From the NCBI GenBank assembly GCA_023957975.1, contig JAMLGM010000002.1, positions 1 to 64,000 on the forward strand: 64,000 nucleotides of DNA, in the 5' to 3' direction. Positions within the stretch are counted from its first letter, which is position 1. Each line of letters begins with the position of its first letter. Positions 20,396 to 29,016 of the stretch are shown here, in pieces. Made by a program: the position numbers and the translations under genes. The notes under the pieces were generated by a model. The model saw nothing but the letters and a program-made list of their open reading frames with translations, did no database searches and had not been told where the DNA came from. The stretch comes from Microthrixaceae bacterium (GTDB lineage: Bacteria > Actinomycetota > Acidimicrobiia > Acidimicrobiales > Microtrichaceae).

Positions 20396-21418
20396 ATGCG
20401 CATCACGGTGGGAGTAATCGGCGGTGGTTCGTGGGGCACCACGGTGGCGAGCCTGGCCGCGCACAACGTGTCGACGATCCTGTGGGGGCGAGATGCCGCC
20501 ACGGTGGCAGAAATCAACGAGTCGCATCACAACAGTCGGTATCTCGCCGGCCTCGACCTTCATCCGAAACTGCGGGCGACCACCGACCTGCGTGAGGCGG
20601 TCGAACAGGCGGATGTGATCGTGATGGGAGTCCCGTCCCAGGCCATGCGTTCGACACTCGAACAGGTCGCTGAACACATCCGTGCCTGGGTGCCGATCGT
20701 GAGTCTGGCCAAGGGCCTGGAACAGGGCACGCGGCTTCGGATGAGCCAGGTCGCCAACGAAGTGCTGCCCGGTCACCCCGTGGCGGTGCTCACCGGGCCG
20801 AACCTGGCCAAGGAGATCCTCACCGGAGACGCCGCAGCCTCGGTGTTGGCCACCCACGATCCGGTCGTCGCCGCCAGGCTCCAGGAAGTGTTCAGCACGG
20901 CGATGTTTCGGGTGTACACCAACCCCGACGTCATCGGTTGCGAGCTGGCGGGAGCGTTGAAGAACGTCATCGCCATCGCCTCGGGCATGGCCGACGGCCT
21001 TGGCGCCGGAGACAACACCCGCGCCGCGGTCATTACCCGGGGACTTGCCGAACTCAGCCGCCTCGGGGTGGCGATGGGCGGCAACGAGTTGACCTTTGCG
21101 GGGCTGGCGGGGATGGGCGACCTTTTGGCCACGTGCGTGTCGCCGCAGAGCCGCAACCGCTTCGTCGGCGAACAGTTGGGCCGAGGGCGCACGATCGAGG
21201 AGATCATCGATTCGATGAACATGGTCGCCGAGGGGGTCAAGACGGCGCCCGTGGTGCTCGATCTCGGTGAGGAGTACGGCATCGATCTGCCGATCTCGAC
21301 CCAGGTGTACGAGGTCTGTCACGAGGCGAAGTCGGCCTCGGCCGCGTATGCGGGGCTGTTGCGTCGGGGCGGTCTCGTCGAGCACCCGTCGAACGACTTC
21401 GTGTTTCCGAAGATCTGA
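20396..21418 (+). CDS. gpsA: Glycerol-3-phosphate dehydrogenase [NAD(P)+]
   Basis: A 340-residue cytosolic enzyme reducing dihydroxyacetone phosphate to glycerol-3-phosphate, the entry to membrane and storage lipid synthesis. The dinucleotide motif is GVIGGGSWGTT (6-16). TGPNLAKEI, the catalytic-lysine segment GALKNVIAIASG and the substrate motif AGDNTRAAVITRGLAE are all present. The full family length is intact. GGGGGAGACC upstream provides the ribosome-binding site. It is followed by rnhB after 14 bases. Confidence 0.96.
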   Translation: MRITVGVIGGGSWGTTVASLAAHNVSTILWGRDAATVAEINESHHNSRYLAGLDLHPKLRATTDLREAVEQADVIVMGVPSQAMRSTLEQVAEHIRAWVPIVSLAKGLEQGTRLRMSQVANEVLPGHPVAVLTGPNLAKEILTGDAAASVLATHDPVVAARLQEVFSTAMFRVYTNPDVIGCELAGALKNVIAIASGMADGLGAGDNTRAAVITRGLAELSRLGVAMGGNELTFAGLAGMGDLLATCVSPQSRNRFVGEQLGRGRTIEEIIDSMNMVAEGVKTAPVVLDLGEEYGIDLPISTQVYEVCHEAKSASAAYAGLLRRGGLVEHPSNDFVFPKI

Positions 21419-21432
21419 ACGGCCGGTCGTCG

Positions 21433-22125
21433 GTGCCCAAGACCCCCGCACCCGGCCTCAACTTTGAGCGCAACCATTGGGAGGCCGGGGTCGACACGGT
21501 GGTCGGCCTCGACGAGGTCGGCCGCGGCGCGTGGGCTGGGAACCTGACGATCGCGGCGGTGATCGTGGCCCGCGACCGCCGGGTGAATGGCATCCGCGAT
21601 TCCAAAATGTTGAGCGAGCCGCGGCGTGAGGTCCTCTATGAGCGCATCGTTTCGTGGTGCGAGGGCTGGGCGGTGGGCCATGCGAGCGCACGGGAATGCG
21701 ATGAACTCGGGATGTCGGCGGCGCAGAAGCTAGCGGCGCGCCGTGCGCTCGTCGCTCTGGACCGTCCGGTCGAGGTCGCGCTCGTGGACGGGCCGTGGGA
21801 TTTCATCGAGGGAGGGCCCGACGGGCTGACCCGGACCGAAACCATCGTGAAGGGGGACCGGTTGTCGTTGTCGATCGCCGCTGCCTCGATCGTGGCGAAG
21901 GTCACCCGAGATCGACTGATGCGCGAGGCGGCGCTGCATTTCCCGTGGTACCACTTCGACACGAACAAGGGCTACCCGTGCCCGCGCCACAAGGAGGCCC
22001 TGCACGGCTACGGGGTGTCGTCGATTCATCGACGGTCGTGGGCCTTCGTCGACGGTCTGGCGTGGACGTCTCAGCATCGTCGGTCCGTCGAGGCGGCCGA
22101 GCAGTACGAGTTCGATCTGTTCTGA
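21433..22125 (+). CDS. rnhB: Ribonuclease HII
   Basis: A 230-residue enzyme removing ribonucleotides from RNA-DNA hybrids. The catalytic Asp-Glu pair is D27-E28 in GLDEVGRG. Asp in LVDGPWDF and Asp in KVTRDRLM complete the DEDD set. The C-terminal HFDTNKGYPCPRHKEAL stretch is typical. GTG at 21433 is used. It is in an operon with gpsA. The stop codon lies in a 15-bp tandem duplication. Confidence 0.95.
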   Translation: MPKTPAPGLNFERNHWEAGVDTVVGLDEVGRGAWAGNLTIAAVIVARDRRVNGIRDSKMLSEPRREVLYERIVSWCEGWAVGHASARECDELGMSAAQKLAARRALVALDRPVEVALVDGPWDFIEGGPDGLTRTETIVKGDRLSLSIAAASIVAKVTRDRLMREAALHFPWYHFDTNKGYPCPRHKEALHGYGVSSIHRRSWAFVDGLAWTSQHRRSVEAAEQYEFDLF

Positions 22126-22151
22126 GCGACGGCCGCTTGAGCGACGGCCTC
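22122..22151. repeat. 15-bp tandem duplication at the rnhB stop
   Basis: Units at 22122-22136 and 22137-22151 (CTGAGCGACGGCCGC / TTGAGCGACGGCCTC). Each contains TGA; the first is the rnhB stop and the second lies in the same frame. Confidence 0.85.
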
Positions 22152-22190
22152 TTGAACATCGGTCTGTCGGGTGCGCGCGCAATCACACGG

Positions 22191-22218
22191 GTAAGCAATA
22201 TGCTTGCAGGAGTAAGCA
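22191..22218. promoter_or_regulatory. Possible operator: repeated GTAAGCA with an inverted repeat
   Basis: GTAAGCA occurs at 22191 and 22212, 21 bases (about two helical turns) apart. The first copy pairs as AAGCA-ATA-TGCTT. The array ends 23 bases before the cyclase start. No regulator is known for it. Confidence 0.3.
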
Positions 22219-22241
22219 GTCCATGAAACGATCGAAGTGTC

Positions 22242-23162
22242 ATGTCGAATCGAACCCAACGCCCCTCCGCCCATGTGCGTCCCGCCGTTGCCGCCCCCTT
22301 CGACGGGGTGCAGCGGGCCATGCGTCGCCTCACGCGGGCTGACGCGTCGAATCTGGGGCCCGATGGATCGCCGATCGACGGGTCCAGGGGCTCCACGGAG
22401 GCCGCCGGGGAGGCCGCCGGGGACGAGGCGCTCGTCGCGTTGCGCGGCGCGACAGGCCATCCGGTGAACGGCGCAGGCCGACCGACCGACGAAACAACGG
22501 CCGGATCGGTGGCCGCCTCGTCAACCTCGCAGATTCCCGCCATCGCGCCCCAAGGCACCGGAATCGAGCGTCCGGTGCCCGAGTGGGTAGAGCTGAACCA
22601 GGCGATCTACCGGGCGTTCGCCTTCGTGGACCTGTGTGGATTCACGAACTACACCGACAAAAACGGTGCGCATGCCGCCACCGAATTGCTGGCGCGGTTT
22701 CGTTCCGCCACCCGCGACGTCACGACCCGCCGCGGTACCCGCGTGGCGAAATGGCTCGGGGACGGGGTGATGCTGGTGGGGACCTCCGCCGGACCGATCG
22801 TGGCCACCGTGGCCGAGTTGCAACTTCGGTTCCTCAACGACGAGTTCGACATCCACGCAGGTGTTGCTGCGGGGCCGGTGCTGTTGTTCGAGGGCGACGA
22901 CTACATCGGGCGGGCGGTCAACCTCGCCGCGAGGCTGTGCGAGGCGGCGGCCCCGGGTGAGATCTTGGCCTATGGGATCGGCGATTCGATTCCCGAATGG
23001 GTCCGACCCGCGAAGTCGGTGACCGTGCGGGCGATGGGCATCGGCGACGTGTCAGGGGTGATGCAACTGAACGTCGCCCACGACGCCTGGGCCGACCTGC
23101 CGGAATCGGAGCGCCACCCTGCGCTGCATCCCGCCGGTGGCGCGGTGCGCGACGGGTCCTGA
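22242..23162 (+). CDS. Class III adenylate/guanylate cyclase domain protein
   Basis: A 306-residue protein. Residues 1-115 are low-complexity and probably disordered. The cyclase homology domain covers about 120-280: FAFVDLCGFTNYT and KWLGDGVMLVG supply the two metal-binding aspartates, and GRAVNLAARLCEAAAPGEI is the typical Asn/Arg-containing segment. It is predicted to make cAMP or cGMP; specificity is not decided from the visible residues. There is no membrane segment or HAMP domain, so it appears cytosolic. It is preceded by GTAAGCA repeats. Confidence 0.85.
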   Translation: MSNRTQRPSAHVRPAVAAPFDGVQRAMRRLTRADASNLGPDGSPIDGSRGSTEAAGEAAGDEALVALRGATGHPVNGAGRPTDETTAGSVAASSTSQIPAIAPQGTGIERPVPEWVELNQAIYRAFAFVDLCGFTNYTDKNGAHAATELLARFRSATRDVTTRRGTRVAKWLGDGVMLVGTSAGPIVATVAELQLRFLNDEFDIHAGVAAGPVLLFEGDDYIGRAVNLAARLCEAAAPGEILAYGIGDSIPEWVRPAKSVTVRAMGIGDVSGVMQLNVAHDAWADLPESERHPALHPAGGAVRDGS

Positions 23163-23236
23163 TCACCGCGGCGAGGTCCTGAGCGCCGACCAGTGGCCGG
23201 TTGCTCAGCGACCTGCAGCGCACCGCACCGTGCTGC

Positions 23237-24292
23237 TCAGCGGCCAGCCGCGTGGATGATCGCGGCGATGTGGCGGTCGAGGAGCGCCTGATCCATCGAG
23301 TCGAGGTAGTCGCCGAGGTAGAGATACGCCGAGGCGCGACCGCCACGGTCGACGTGCACACCGACGGGGCGGGCGACGGCTTCCGCGACGGTGTCAGCGT
23401 ACGGAACCTGGGTGACGGCCAGGGAGAACGGTGTGCCGCTGGCGTCGCGCAATCCGAACATGTGGTAGCCGTTGGACTCGTCGTGGGCAACGACCTGATG
23501 GCCGAGGTGCTCGGCGGCGGTGCGCACCATCGCAGACAAGGTGTCGTTCAGGGCGGCGACACGGGTCTGTTCGTCGACGAAGGGCTGGGCCCGGGCCTGC
23601 AGTTCGGAGAACACGGCGTCGAGGTCGCTGTCGGCCGACGAACTGGTCGGTTCAACGATCGCTTCGATCACAGGTTCAGTCGCCGGCTCAGCGATCGGGG
23701 CTGCCGCGAGAGGTTCGATGATCGGCACTGCGTCGACCGGCACTGCGTCGACCGGTGCCCCAAATGCTGAGACGGGGTTGGGGTCGGCGAGCACGATCGG
23801 GTCGAGATCGACGGGGGCCAGATCGGGAGATTCGAACAGGCCCGGTCCGGTCGTGACCGGCTCGGCGACGGGTGAGGACCCGAAGGAGGACCCCGAAGCG
23901 GCGGGGTCCTGGATGGTTGCGTCGGCGTCGAACAACCGGGTCGTCTCGATGGCGGGTTCGATGGTGGGTTCGATGGTGGGTTCGGCGGCGAATGCGGAGG
24001 CGCTCTCTTGGGTACCCCCGGGATCGAGCGTCGCCGCCGGATCGGCGGATGGCGTCGGGGCGGGTGCTGGGACCGCTGGTTGGAGGCGCTGTTGCAGCGC
24101 TCCGGCGAACTCGGCAACGGAGTCGAAGGCGATCCAGTTGGCGGCACCCTGCCACCACACCGGTGTCGTCGACGGGATCTGCTGAAACGCGATGCGTTCG
24201 ATCACGGTGTTGAGCGGTTCGGGTCCCTGTTGTTGCCCGTGGGGGTCGATCCAGAACACGGCTGGGGCGTCAGGGGGAGGAAGCGTCGTCAT
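23237..24292 (-). CDS. GYF_2-like N-terminal domain protein with long linker
   Basis: A 351-residue protein. Residues about 10-65 (FWIDPHGQQQGP, then TPVWWQGAANW) match the pattern of bacterial GYF_2-type domains, which in eukaryotic relatives bind Pro-rich peptides. Residues 75-235 are a Pro/Ala/acidic linker with short repeats (EPTIEP, DAVPV). The last ~120 residues form a compact domain (LNDTLSAMVRTAAEHLGHQVV, GYHMFGLRDASGTPFSLAV, VHVDRGGRASAYLYLGDYLD). The C-terminal domain is not recognised. ATG at 24292 gives MTTLPPPDAP; an upstream start adds six residues. Confidence 0.65.
   Translation of the reverse strand: MTTLPPPDAPAVFWIDPHGQQQGPEPLNTVIERIAFQQIPSTTPVWWQGAANWIAFDSVAEFAGALQQRLQPAVPAPAPTPSADPAATLDPGGTQESASAFAAEPTIEPTIEPAIETTRLFDADATIQDPAASGSSFGSSPVAEPVTTGPGLFESPDLAPVDLDPIVLADPNPVSAFGAPVDAVPVDAVPIIEPLAAAPIAEPATEPVIEAIVEPTSSSADSDLDAVFSELQARAQPFVDEQTRVAALNDTLSAMVRTAAEHLGHQVVAHDESNGYHMFGLRDASGTPFSLAVTQVPYADTVAEAVARPVGVHVDRGGRASAYLYLGDYLDSMDQALLDRHIAAIIHAAGR
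23723..23752. repeat. 15-bp in-frame duplication in the GYF-like gene
   Basis: Two identical 15-base units (CGGCACTGCGTCGAC) at 23723 and 23738. They encode a repeated five-residue unit of the linker. Confidence 0.9.
23948..23983. repeat. 12-bp in-frame triplication in the GYF-like gene
   Basis: Three copies of GATGGTGGGTTC (first with one change) encode the EPTIEPTIEPAIE part of the linker. Confidence 0.9.
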
Positions 24293-24400
24293 GGTCGGCG
24301 AGTTTCCCACAGTGAGACGATCGGTTGAAGTGATTGTGAGAAAAACCGTCGAAACGTGCCGGTAGGGGCCACGGCCCGTCGCCCCACTACGCTGCCCTCC

Positions 24401-24826
24401 ATGTTCCGTTGTCGATCACTTGCGGTCGCCGTGTTCGCCGTCTGGACGCTGTTCGTATGGGCCCAGCGGCTCGTCAACATCGCCAACGACGATCTCGAAG
24501 GGTTCGACCTGGCGTGGTCGGCGGGTCGGGCGGTGGTCTTCGTCGCCGTCGGTATCGCCGTCGCGATCGTCGCGGTACGCCCGATGACCGAGTCGGTCGC
24601 CCGAAGCGTGGTCGCCGTCGCGTCGGGCGTCACGATCGCGTTGTGGAGTGTGCAGGTGGTACTCATCGCCGCTCGCGACTACGACGTCTCGTTCATCGTC
24701 GTGCATGCGGTGCTCGGTGTGGTTTCGGTGGGGTTGGCTTGGTGGGCCGCTCGAAGCGTCGGGGCGTTCGGGCGGGGTGCTGAGAAATCGCAGTCAGCCG
24801 GTGCGACTCCCTCCGCCAGAGTGTGA
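24401..24826 (+). CDS. Small integral membrane protein, about four TM helices
   Basis: A 141-residue protein from ATG 24401. Four hydrophobic segments are visible: LAVAVFAVWTLFVWAQ, AVVFVAVGIAVAIVAV, SVVAVASGVTIALWSVQVV and FIVVHAVLGVVSVGLAWWAA. An amphipathic acidic loop (IANDDLEGFD) follows the first. No family is recognised. It is divergent from the GYF-like gene, with a 108-base gap. Confidence 0.7.
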   Translation: MFRCRSLAVAVFAVWTLFVWAQRLVNIANDDLEGFDLAWSAGRAVVFVAVGIAVAIVAVRPMTESVARSVVAVASGVTIALWSVQVVLIAARDYDVSFIVVHAVLGVVSVGLAWWAARSVGAFGRGAEKSQSAGATPSARV

Positions 24827-24917
24827 CGGGCACGTAGGTTGGACCGGCGCGCTGGGTCGATGAGGGGCACCGGCGGCGAGGCCGTAAACAGGACGCCGTA
24901 AGCAGGAGGAAAAGGTT

Positions 24918-25898
24918 ATGGAGTGGGATCCGAAGGAAGCCGACACCGGTGACATCATCGATCGGCGCGGTGCCGCATCGAGCGGTGGTGGTGGCCTCGG
25001 TGGTCTCGGTTCCATCCTCGGAGGTGGGAAGGCCAAAGGCGGCCTTGCCGGCGTGGTGATCGCGCTCGTCGCGGCCTTCTTGATCCCGGCGCTCAGCGGA
25101 GGTGGCGGTGGTTCGGGCATCGACCTGTCGGGGCTGGGCCTCGACAACCTTCCCGGCCTCGACGGGATGGAGGCGATGCCAGCGAACGGCGACGCCGCCG
25201 ATGTGTCGATCGACCCGGCGAGCGATCCCGATCGTGAACTGAAAGAGTTCGCCAACGTCGTCGTCACCGATTCAAACGACTTCTGGGAAGAACAGTTCGC
25301 TGCGGCCAAGATTCCCTATGACCGCACGAAGATGGTGCTGTTCAGCGGTGCGGTGCGCAGCGGATGCGGCAGTGCGGATTCGGCGATGGGCCCCTTCTAT
25401 TGTCCCGCCGACAAGTTGGTCTACATCGACCTGTCGTTCTTCGAGGAGCTCGCCTCGCGCTTCGGAGCCCCGGGCGATTTCGCTCAGGCCTATGTGATCG
25501 CTCATGAGGTCGGCCACCACGTGCAGAACGAACTCGGAGTGATGGATCAGGTCGCCAAGGCCGAACAGCGCGACCCGGGAGCCCGATCCGGAGCGACGGG
25601 GCTGTCGGTGCGAACCGAGTTGCAGGCCGACTGTTTCGCCGGGGTCTGGGCGCACAGTCGATACGAACGAGGACAGGCCGATCCGACAAAGCGGCTCGAC
25701 GACGGCGACATCGAAGAGGCGCTCTCGGCCGCCGAGGGCGTGGGTGACGACACCCTCCAGCGCCAGGCCACCGGCCGGGTCAACCCTGAGGGGTTCTCCC
25801 ACGGCACCGCCGAACAGCGTCAGAAGTGGTTCACCACGGGCTACGACTCCGGCGATCCCGATCGCTGCGACACGTTCTCCGCCGACCGTCTGGGTTGA
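24918..25898 (+). CDS. YpfJ/KPN_02809-family neutral zinc metallopeptidase
   Basis: A 326-residue membrane-tethered metallopeptidase. A strong ribosome-binding site (AGGAGG, about 24905) precedes the ATG. The N-terminus MEWDPKEADTGDIIDRRG is characteristic. A Gly-rich segment and one transmembrane helix (GVVIALVAAFLIPAL) follow. The catalytic site is VIAHEVGHHVQN (HExxH) near residue 195, and the distal glutamate is in ELQADCFAGVWA. CGSADSAMGPFYCP precedes the active site. The physiological substrate is unknown. Confidence 0.92.
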   Translation: MEWDPKEADTGDIIDRRGAASSGGGGLGGLGSILGGGKAKGGLAGVVIALVAAFLIPALSGGGGGSGIDLSGLGLDNLPGLDGMEAMPANGDAADVSIDPASDPDRELKEFANVVVTDSNDFWEEQFAAAKIPYDRTKMVLFSGAVRSGCGSADSAMGPFYCPADKLVYIDLSFFEELASRFGAPGDFAQAYVIAHEVGHHVQNELGVMDQVAKAEQRDPGARSGATGLSVRTELQADCFAGVWAHSRYERGQADPTKRLDDGDIEEALSAAEGVGDDTLQRQATGRVNPEGFSHGTAEQRQKWFTTGYDSGDPDRCDTFSADRLG

Positions 25899-25968
25899 TT
25901 GCCTCGACCGTGGGGGCGCCCGCAGGTTGGGCGTTGTGCTGAGGCGAGCGACTACGATCGCGGGCGCT

Positions 25969-26292
25969 ATGGGACAGCCAGTCAGCGTCATCGAATCCAA
26001 GTCCAAGGCCGGTGGTGCCGTTCGTTACGAAACGAATCGCATGCTCACCGGAACCGGCCACGAGCGATACGTCGCAGGTCAGGAGATCCTGGGGAACCGT
26101 CCTGCCGACGTGTTGGCCCGTCGGATCTTCGAGCGCGGCGGTGTCGACGCGGTGCACGTGAACGGTTCAGTGATCACCATCGACCCGGCCAAGGGGTCCG
26201 ACACCGTAGGGGTGAAGGAGCTCATCGAAGACCTGTACACCTATTACCGGCCGGGGGTCGCGGTCCCGGCGTTTCCCACCGAAGACGCATAG
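25969..26292 (+). CDS. Nfu/NifU N-terminal-like domain protein
   Basis: A 107-residue protein. The pattern ADVLARRIFERGGVDAVHV, then GSVITIDPAKGSD, matches the Nfu N-terminal domain fold, where a short hinge is followed by a strand-forming VxVTK-like segment. The CxxC iron-sulfur domain normally found in full Nfu proteins is absent, so it is an isolated N-domain; such stand-alone proteins occur in actinobacteria. ATG at 25969 is chosen because the frame upstream is antisense-like low-quality coding. It ends 40 bases before the LexA box of imuA'. Confidence 0.55.
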   Translation: MGQPVSVIESKSKAGGAVRYETNRMLTGTGHERYVAGQEILGNRPADVLARRIFERGGVDAVHVNGSVITIDPAKGSDTVGVKELIEDLYTYYRPGVAVPAFPTEDA

Positions 26293-26332
26293 GGCTGCAT
26301 CGCTTCGGATCGAAGTTCCACTTGCGGTGAGG

Positions 26333-26346
26333 CGAACGAACGTTCG
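26333..26346. promoter_or_regulatory. LexA (SOS) box upstream of imuA'
   Basis: CGAAC-GAAC-GTTCG matches the actinobacterial SOS-box consensus CGAAC-N4-GTTCG exactly. It ends 12 bases before the imuA' start, so LexA would block transcription directly. Confidence 0.88.
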
Positions 26347-26357
26347 ATACTTGCCGA

Positions 26358-27263
26358 ATGGCAGTTCTCAGCTCCTTCGACCCGTTCGCGTACGAGCCTG
26401 ACCCGGAACCCGAGTCGGAGTTCGACGACAGCGATCAGGGCGGTGTTCACGGCGGTGTTCACGGCGGTGATCGCGGCGGGGCCGTGGGCGAGGTGCGTTC
26501 CCCGCTGAAGGTCGAGCGCCCGGCCCCGGCGCTGGCGGAGATCGTCGAACGAATCCGGCCGACCGTGCTCGCCGCAGAGCGGACCCTGCCAGTACCCGCC
26601 GCGATGCGTGACCTCTTTCCCCTCGGCGGTGTGGCTCGGGGGAGTCGGTTGTGCATTCGGGGGGCTGGAGCCTCTTCGTTGTGCATGGCGACGTTGGCTG
26701 AGGCCTCCCGGGAAGGATCGTGGATCGCGGTGGTCGGTGGGGAGTCGTGGGGGTGGGCCGCTGCGGCGCGTGCCGGGTGGAAACTCCAACGGTGCATCGT
26801 CGTCGACGAACCTCCGGTGTCTCGCTGGGGCACCGTGGTGGCGGCCCTGGTCGACGCCTTCGACCTCGTGGTGGTCGACCCGACCCATCAGGTCAGCGCC
26901 GCCGATGCCCGACGGCTGGTGGCACGAAGTCGTGAACGCGCTGCGGTGCTGATCGATGTGGCGGTTCCCGATGGTCGCCGCCGGTTCCGTTGGCCGACCG
27001 AGGCGGAACTGACCCTGCAGGTCGACACCACCACATGGGACGGACTCGGGGCGGGTGCCGGGATGTTGGGGCGGCGACAGGTGACGGTGTCGTCGGTGGG
27101 GCGCCGCGGCGCGGCTCGACCACGCCGGGTGGAGCTGTCGATCGCCCCCGACGGTGCGCTGGCCGTGCTCGAGGGTGCCTTCGAGACGTCGGTATCGGCG
27201 TCAGCGTCGGCGTCGGAGACATCCGCTGCGCCGGCGAATCGGCGGCTTCGGGCAGCGGGGTGA
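26358..27263 (+). CDS. imuA: ImuA' mutasome accessory protein (RecA-like)
   Basis: A 301-residue RecA-fold-like protein that assists ImuB and DnaE2 in translesion synthesis. The central part follows the ImuA'/SulA-RecA pattern (LFPLGGVARGSRLCIRG, SWIAVVGGESWGW, DLVVVDPTHQVSAADARRLVARSRE) but has no intact Walker A. A GGVH repeat near residue 30 and an AS-rich tail are probably disordered. Ten bases separate it from imuB, and it has its own LexA box. The assignment rests on context plus sequence pattern. Confidence 0.8.
   Translation: MAVLSSFDPFAYEPDPEPESEFDDSDQGGVHGGVHGGDRGGAVGEVRSPLKVERPAPALAEIVERIRPTVLAAERTLPVPAAMRDLFPLGGVARGSRLCIRGAGASSLCMATLAEASREGSWIAVVGGESWGWAAAARAGWKLQRCIVVDEPPVSRWGTVVAALVDAFDLVVVDPTHQVSAADARRLVARSRERAAVLIDVAVPDGRRRFRWPTEAELTLQVDTTTWDGLGAGAGMLGRRQVTVSSVGRRGAARPRRVELSIAPDGALAVLEGAFETSVSASASASETSAAPANRRLRAAG
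26440..26475. repeat. 12-bp in-frame triplication in imuA'
   Basis: Two copies of GGCGGTGTTCAC and one diverged copy encode GGVHGGVHGGDR near the N-terminus. Confidence 0.9.
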
Positions 27264-27272
27264 CGAGCCGTC

Positions 27273-28928
27273 ATGGCAGTTTCCGATGAGCCGACACGCA
27301 CGGTCGTCGTGTGGTGCGCCGACTGGCCGGCCATGGCGATGGAACGCGGCGATGGCCGCGCGGTGGTGGTCATGCGGGCGAATCGGGTGGTCGCCACCAA
27401 CCCGTTGGCCCGGGCTTTGGGGGTGATGGCCGGAATGCGCCGTCGCGAGGCGCAACGGCTGTGCCCACGGGCCGAACTTCTCGACCGCGACACCGAACGC
27501 GAGGCGAGGGCCTACGAACCGATCGTCGCCGCGCTCGACGACATCACCCCGCGAATCGAGATCACCCGGCCCGGTTCGTGTCTGTTTCCGAGCCGTGGCC
27601 CCGCCCGGTATTTCGGCGGCGACGGCCCACTGGCACAGGAGGTGGCCCGAGTGGTGCGTGGCCAACTCGCCCTGCCGACGGCCGTGGGGGTCGGGATCGC
27701 CGACGGAGCCTTTGGTGCCACCCTCGCCGCGAGGGCCGCTGCGGAACTCGATGGTGACGCGGGAGCGCCTGGCGAGCCGGGTGCTGCGCCTGGTGACGGG
27801 ACTGCGCCTGGTGTCGGGCCGGCGATCGTGGTCGACGTCGGTGAGACCCCGCAGTTCCTCGCCCCGTTTCCGATCGACACCCTCGGCCGTCCCGAGCTGG
27901 TGGAGGTGTTGAGGCGCCTGGGGTTGACCACGTTGGGGTCCTTCGGGGCTCTGCCGGAACGCGACGTGTTGGCGCGGTTCGGTTCGGAGGGGCAGCGGGC
28001 TCAGCGGTTGGCTCGGGGGCTCGACCTGCGCCCGCCCCATCTGGTCGACCCCCCGGTCGATCTCGACGTCGTCCACGAGGCCGACCCGCCGATCGAACGG
28101 GTCGATCAGGCGTCGTTCGTGGCCAAAATGCTGGCGGACGATCTCCACGAGCGTCTCGGCGGGCGTGGGTTGGCGGCGGTCGCCATCATCATCGAGGCGA
28201 CGACCACCGACGGGCAGGTGATCGAACGACGGTGGCGCCACGACGCAACGTTGAGCTCGACCGCGGTCGCCCAACGGGTTCGCTGGCAACTCGACGGCTG
28301 GTTGACCAGCACCCAGGGGCGGCGATCCCGCGGCGCCGGCGCGCTCGTTCGCTTGCGGGTTCGTCCGACCGAGGTGGTCGCGGACGTCGGACGTCAACTC
28401 GGGTTCTGGGGTGGGGCCGATGCCGCGTCGATTCGTGCCCGCGGCGGGTTGGCCCGGGTTCAGGCGGTGTTGGGATCCGACTCGGTCAAGGTCGCCGAGT
28501 GGAAGGGAGGTCGGGCGCCGGGGGAGCGGTATCAACTCGTGCCGGTCGACACGGTCGGGGTCGCGGCCGACGAGTCCTTCGAACTCGCCGAGCCCGGTCC
28601 GGAGCCCTGGCCGGGGAGCCTGCCCGACCCGCCGCCGGCGCTCGTGTGGTCTCAGCCGAGACCGGCCGAGGTGGTCGACGACGCCGGCGCGCTCGTGCGT
28701 ATCGACCGTCGAGGGCGACGAAGCGGCGACCCGGCTCGGTTGTCGATCGAGTCGGGGCCCTGGCAACCGGTGGTGGCCTGGTCGGGGCCGTGGCTGGTCG
28801 ACGAGCGGTGGTGGGACGCACAGGGGCATCGCCGGCGTGCCCGCTTTCAGGTGTGCACCGAGGCTGGCGCAGCCCATCTGGTCACCCTCGAGGCGCAGCG
28901 ATGGTGGGTCGAAGCCACCTACGACTGA
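27273..28928 (+). CDS. imuB: ImuB, catalytically defective Y-family polymerase of the mutasome
   Basis: A 551-residue Y-family-like protein. The N-terminal VVVWCADWPAMAM keeps the ImuB-type WCxDWP motif. The second acidic motif of active DinB polymerases is replaced by a segment around PSRGPARYFGG, as expected for non-catalytic ImuB. A QLGFWG sequence near residue 376 resembles the beta-clamp-binding motif of mycobacterial ImuB (QLPLWG). By family it acts as the hub that brings ImuA' and DnaE2 to the clamp. It is in the LexA-controlled operon with imuA'. Confidence 0.88.
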   Translation: MAVSDEPTRTVVVWCADWPAMAMERGDGRAVVVMRANRVVATNPLARALGVMAGMRRREAQRLCPRAELLDRDTEREARAYEPIVAALDDITPRIEITRPGSCLFPSRGPARYFGGDGPLAQEVARVVRGQLALPTAVGVGIADGAFGATLAARAAAELDGDAGAPGEPGAAPGDGTAPGVGPAIVVDVGETPQFLAPFPIDTLGRPELVEVLRRLGLTTLGSFGALPERDVLARFGSEGQRAQRLARGLDLRPPHLVDPPVDLDVVHEADPPIERVDQASFVAKMLADDLHERLGGRGLAAVAIIIEATTTDGQVIERRWRHDATLSSTAVAQRVRWQLDGWLTSTQGRRSRGAGALVRLRVRPTEVVADVGRQLGFWGGADAASIRARGGLARVQAVLGSDSVKVAEWKGGRAPGERYQLVPVDTVGVAADESFELAEPGPEPWPGSLPDPPPALVWSQPRPAEVVDDAGALVRIDRRGRRSGDPARLSIESGPWQPVVAWSGPWLVDERWWDAQGHRRRARFQVCTEAGAAHLVTLEAQRWWVEATYD

Positions 28929-29016
28929 GTGGGTCGACTTCGCTCGGTCAGGGCTGCTGTGAGGTGCCTCATCGCTTTGGAACGATTCTCGGCGGTTCAT
29001 CCGACAGAATGGACCC

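Noticed and set aside
20300..21451. N-terminal extension of cofC over gpsA
   Set aside because: Antisense to gpsA; ATG 20299 gives the family start ALVPIRSLDSGKTRLA.
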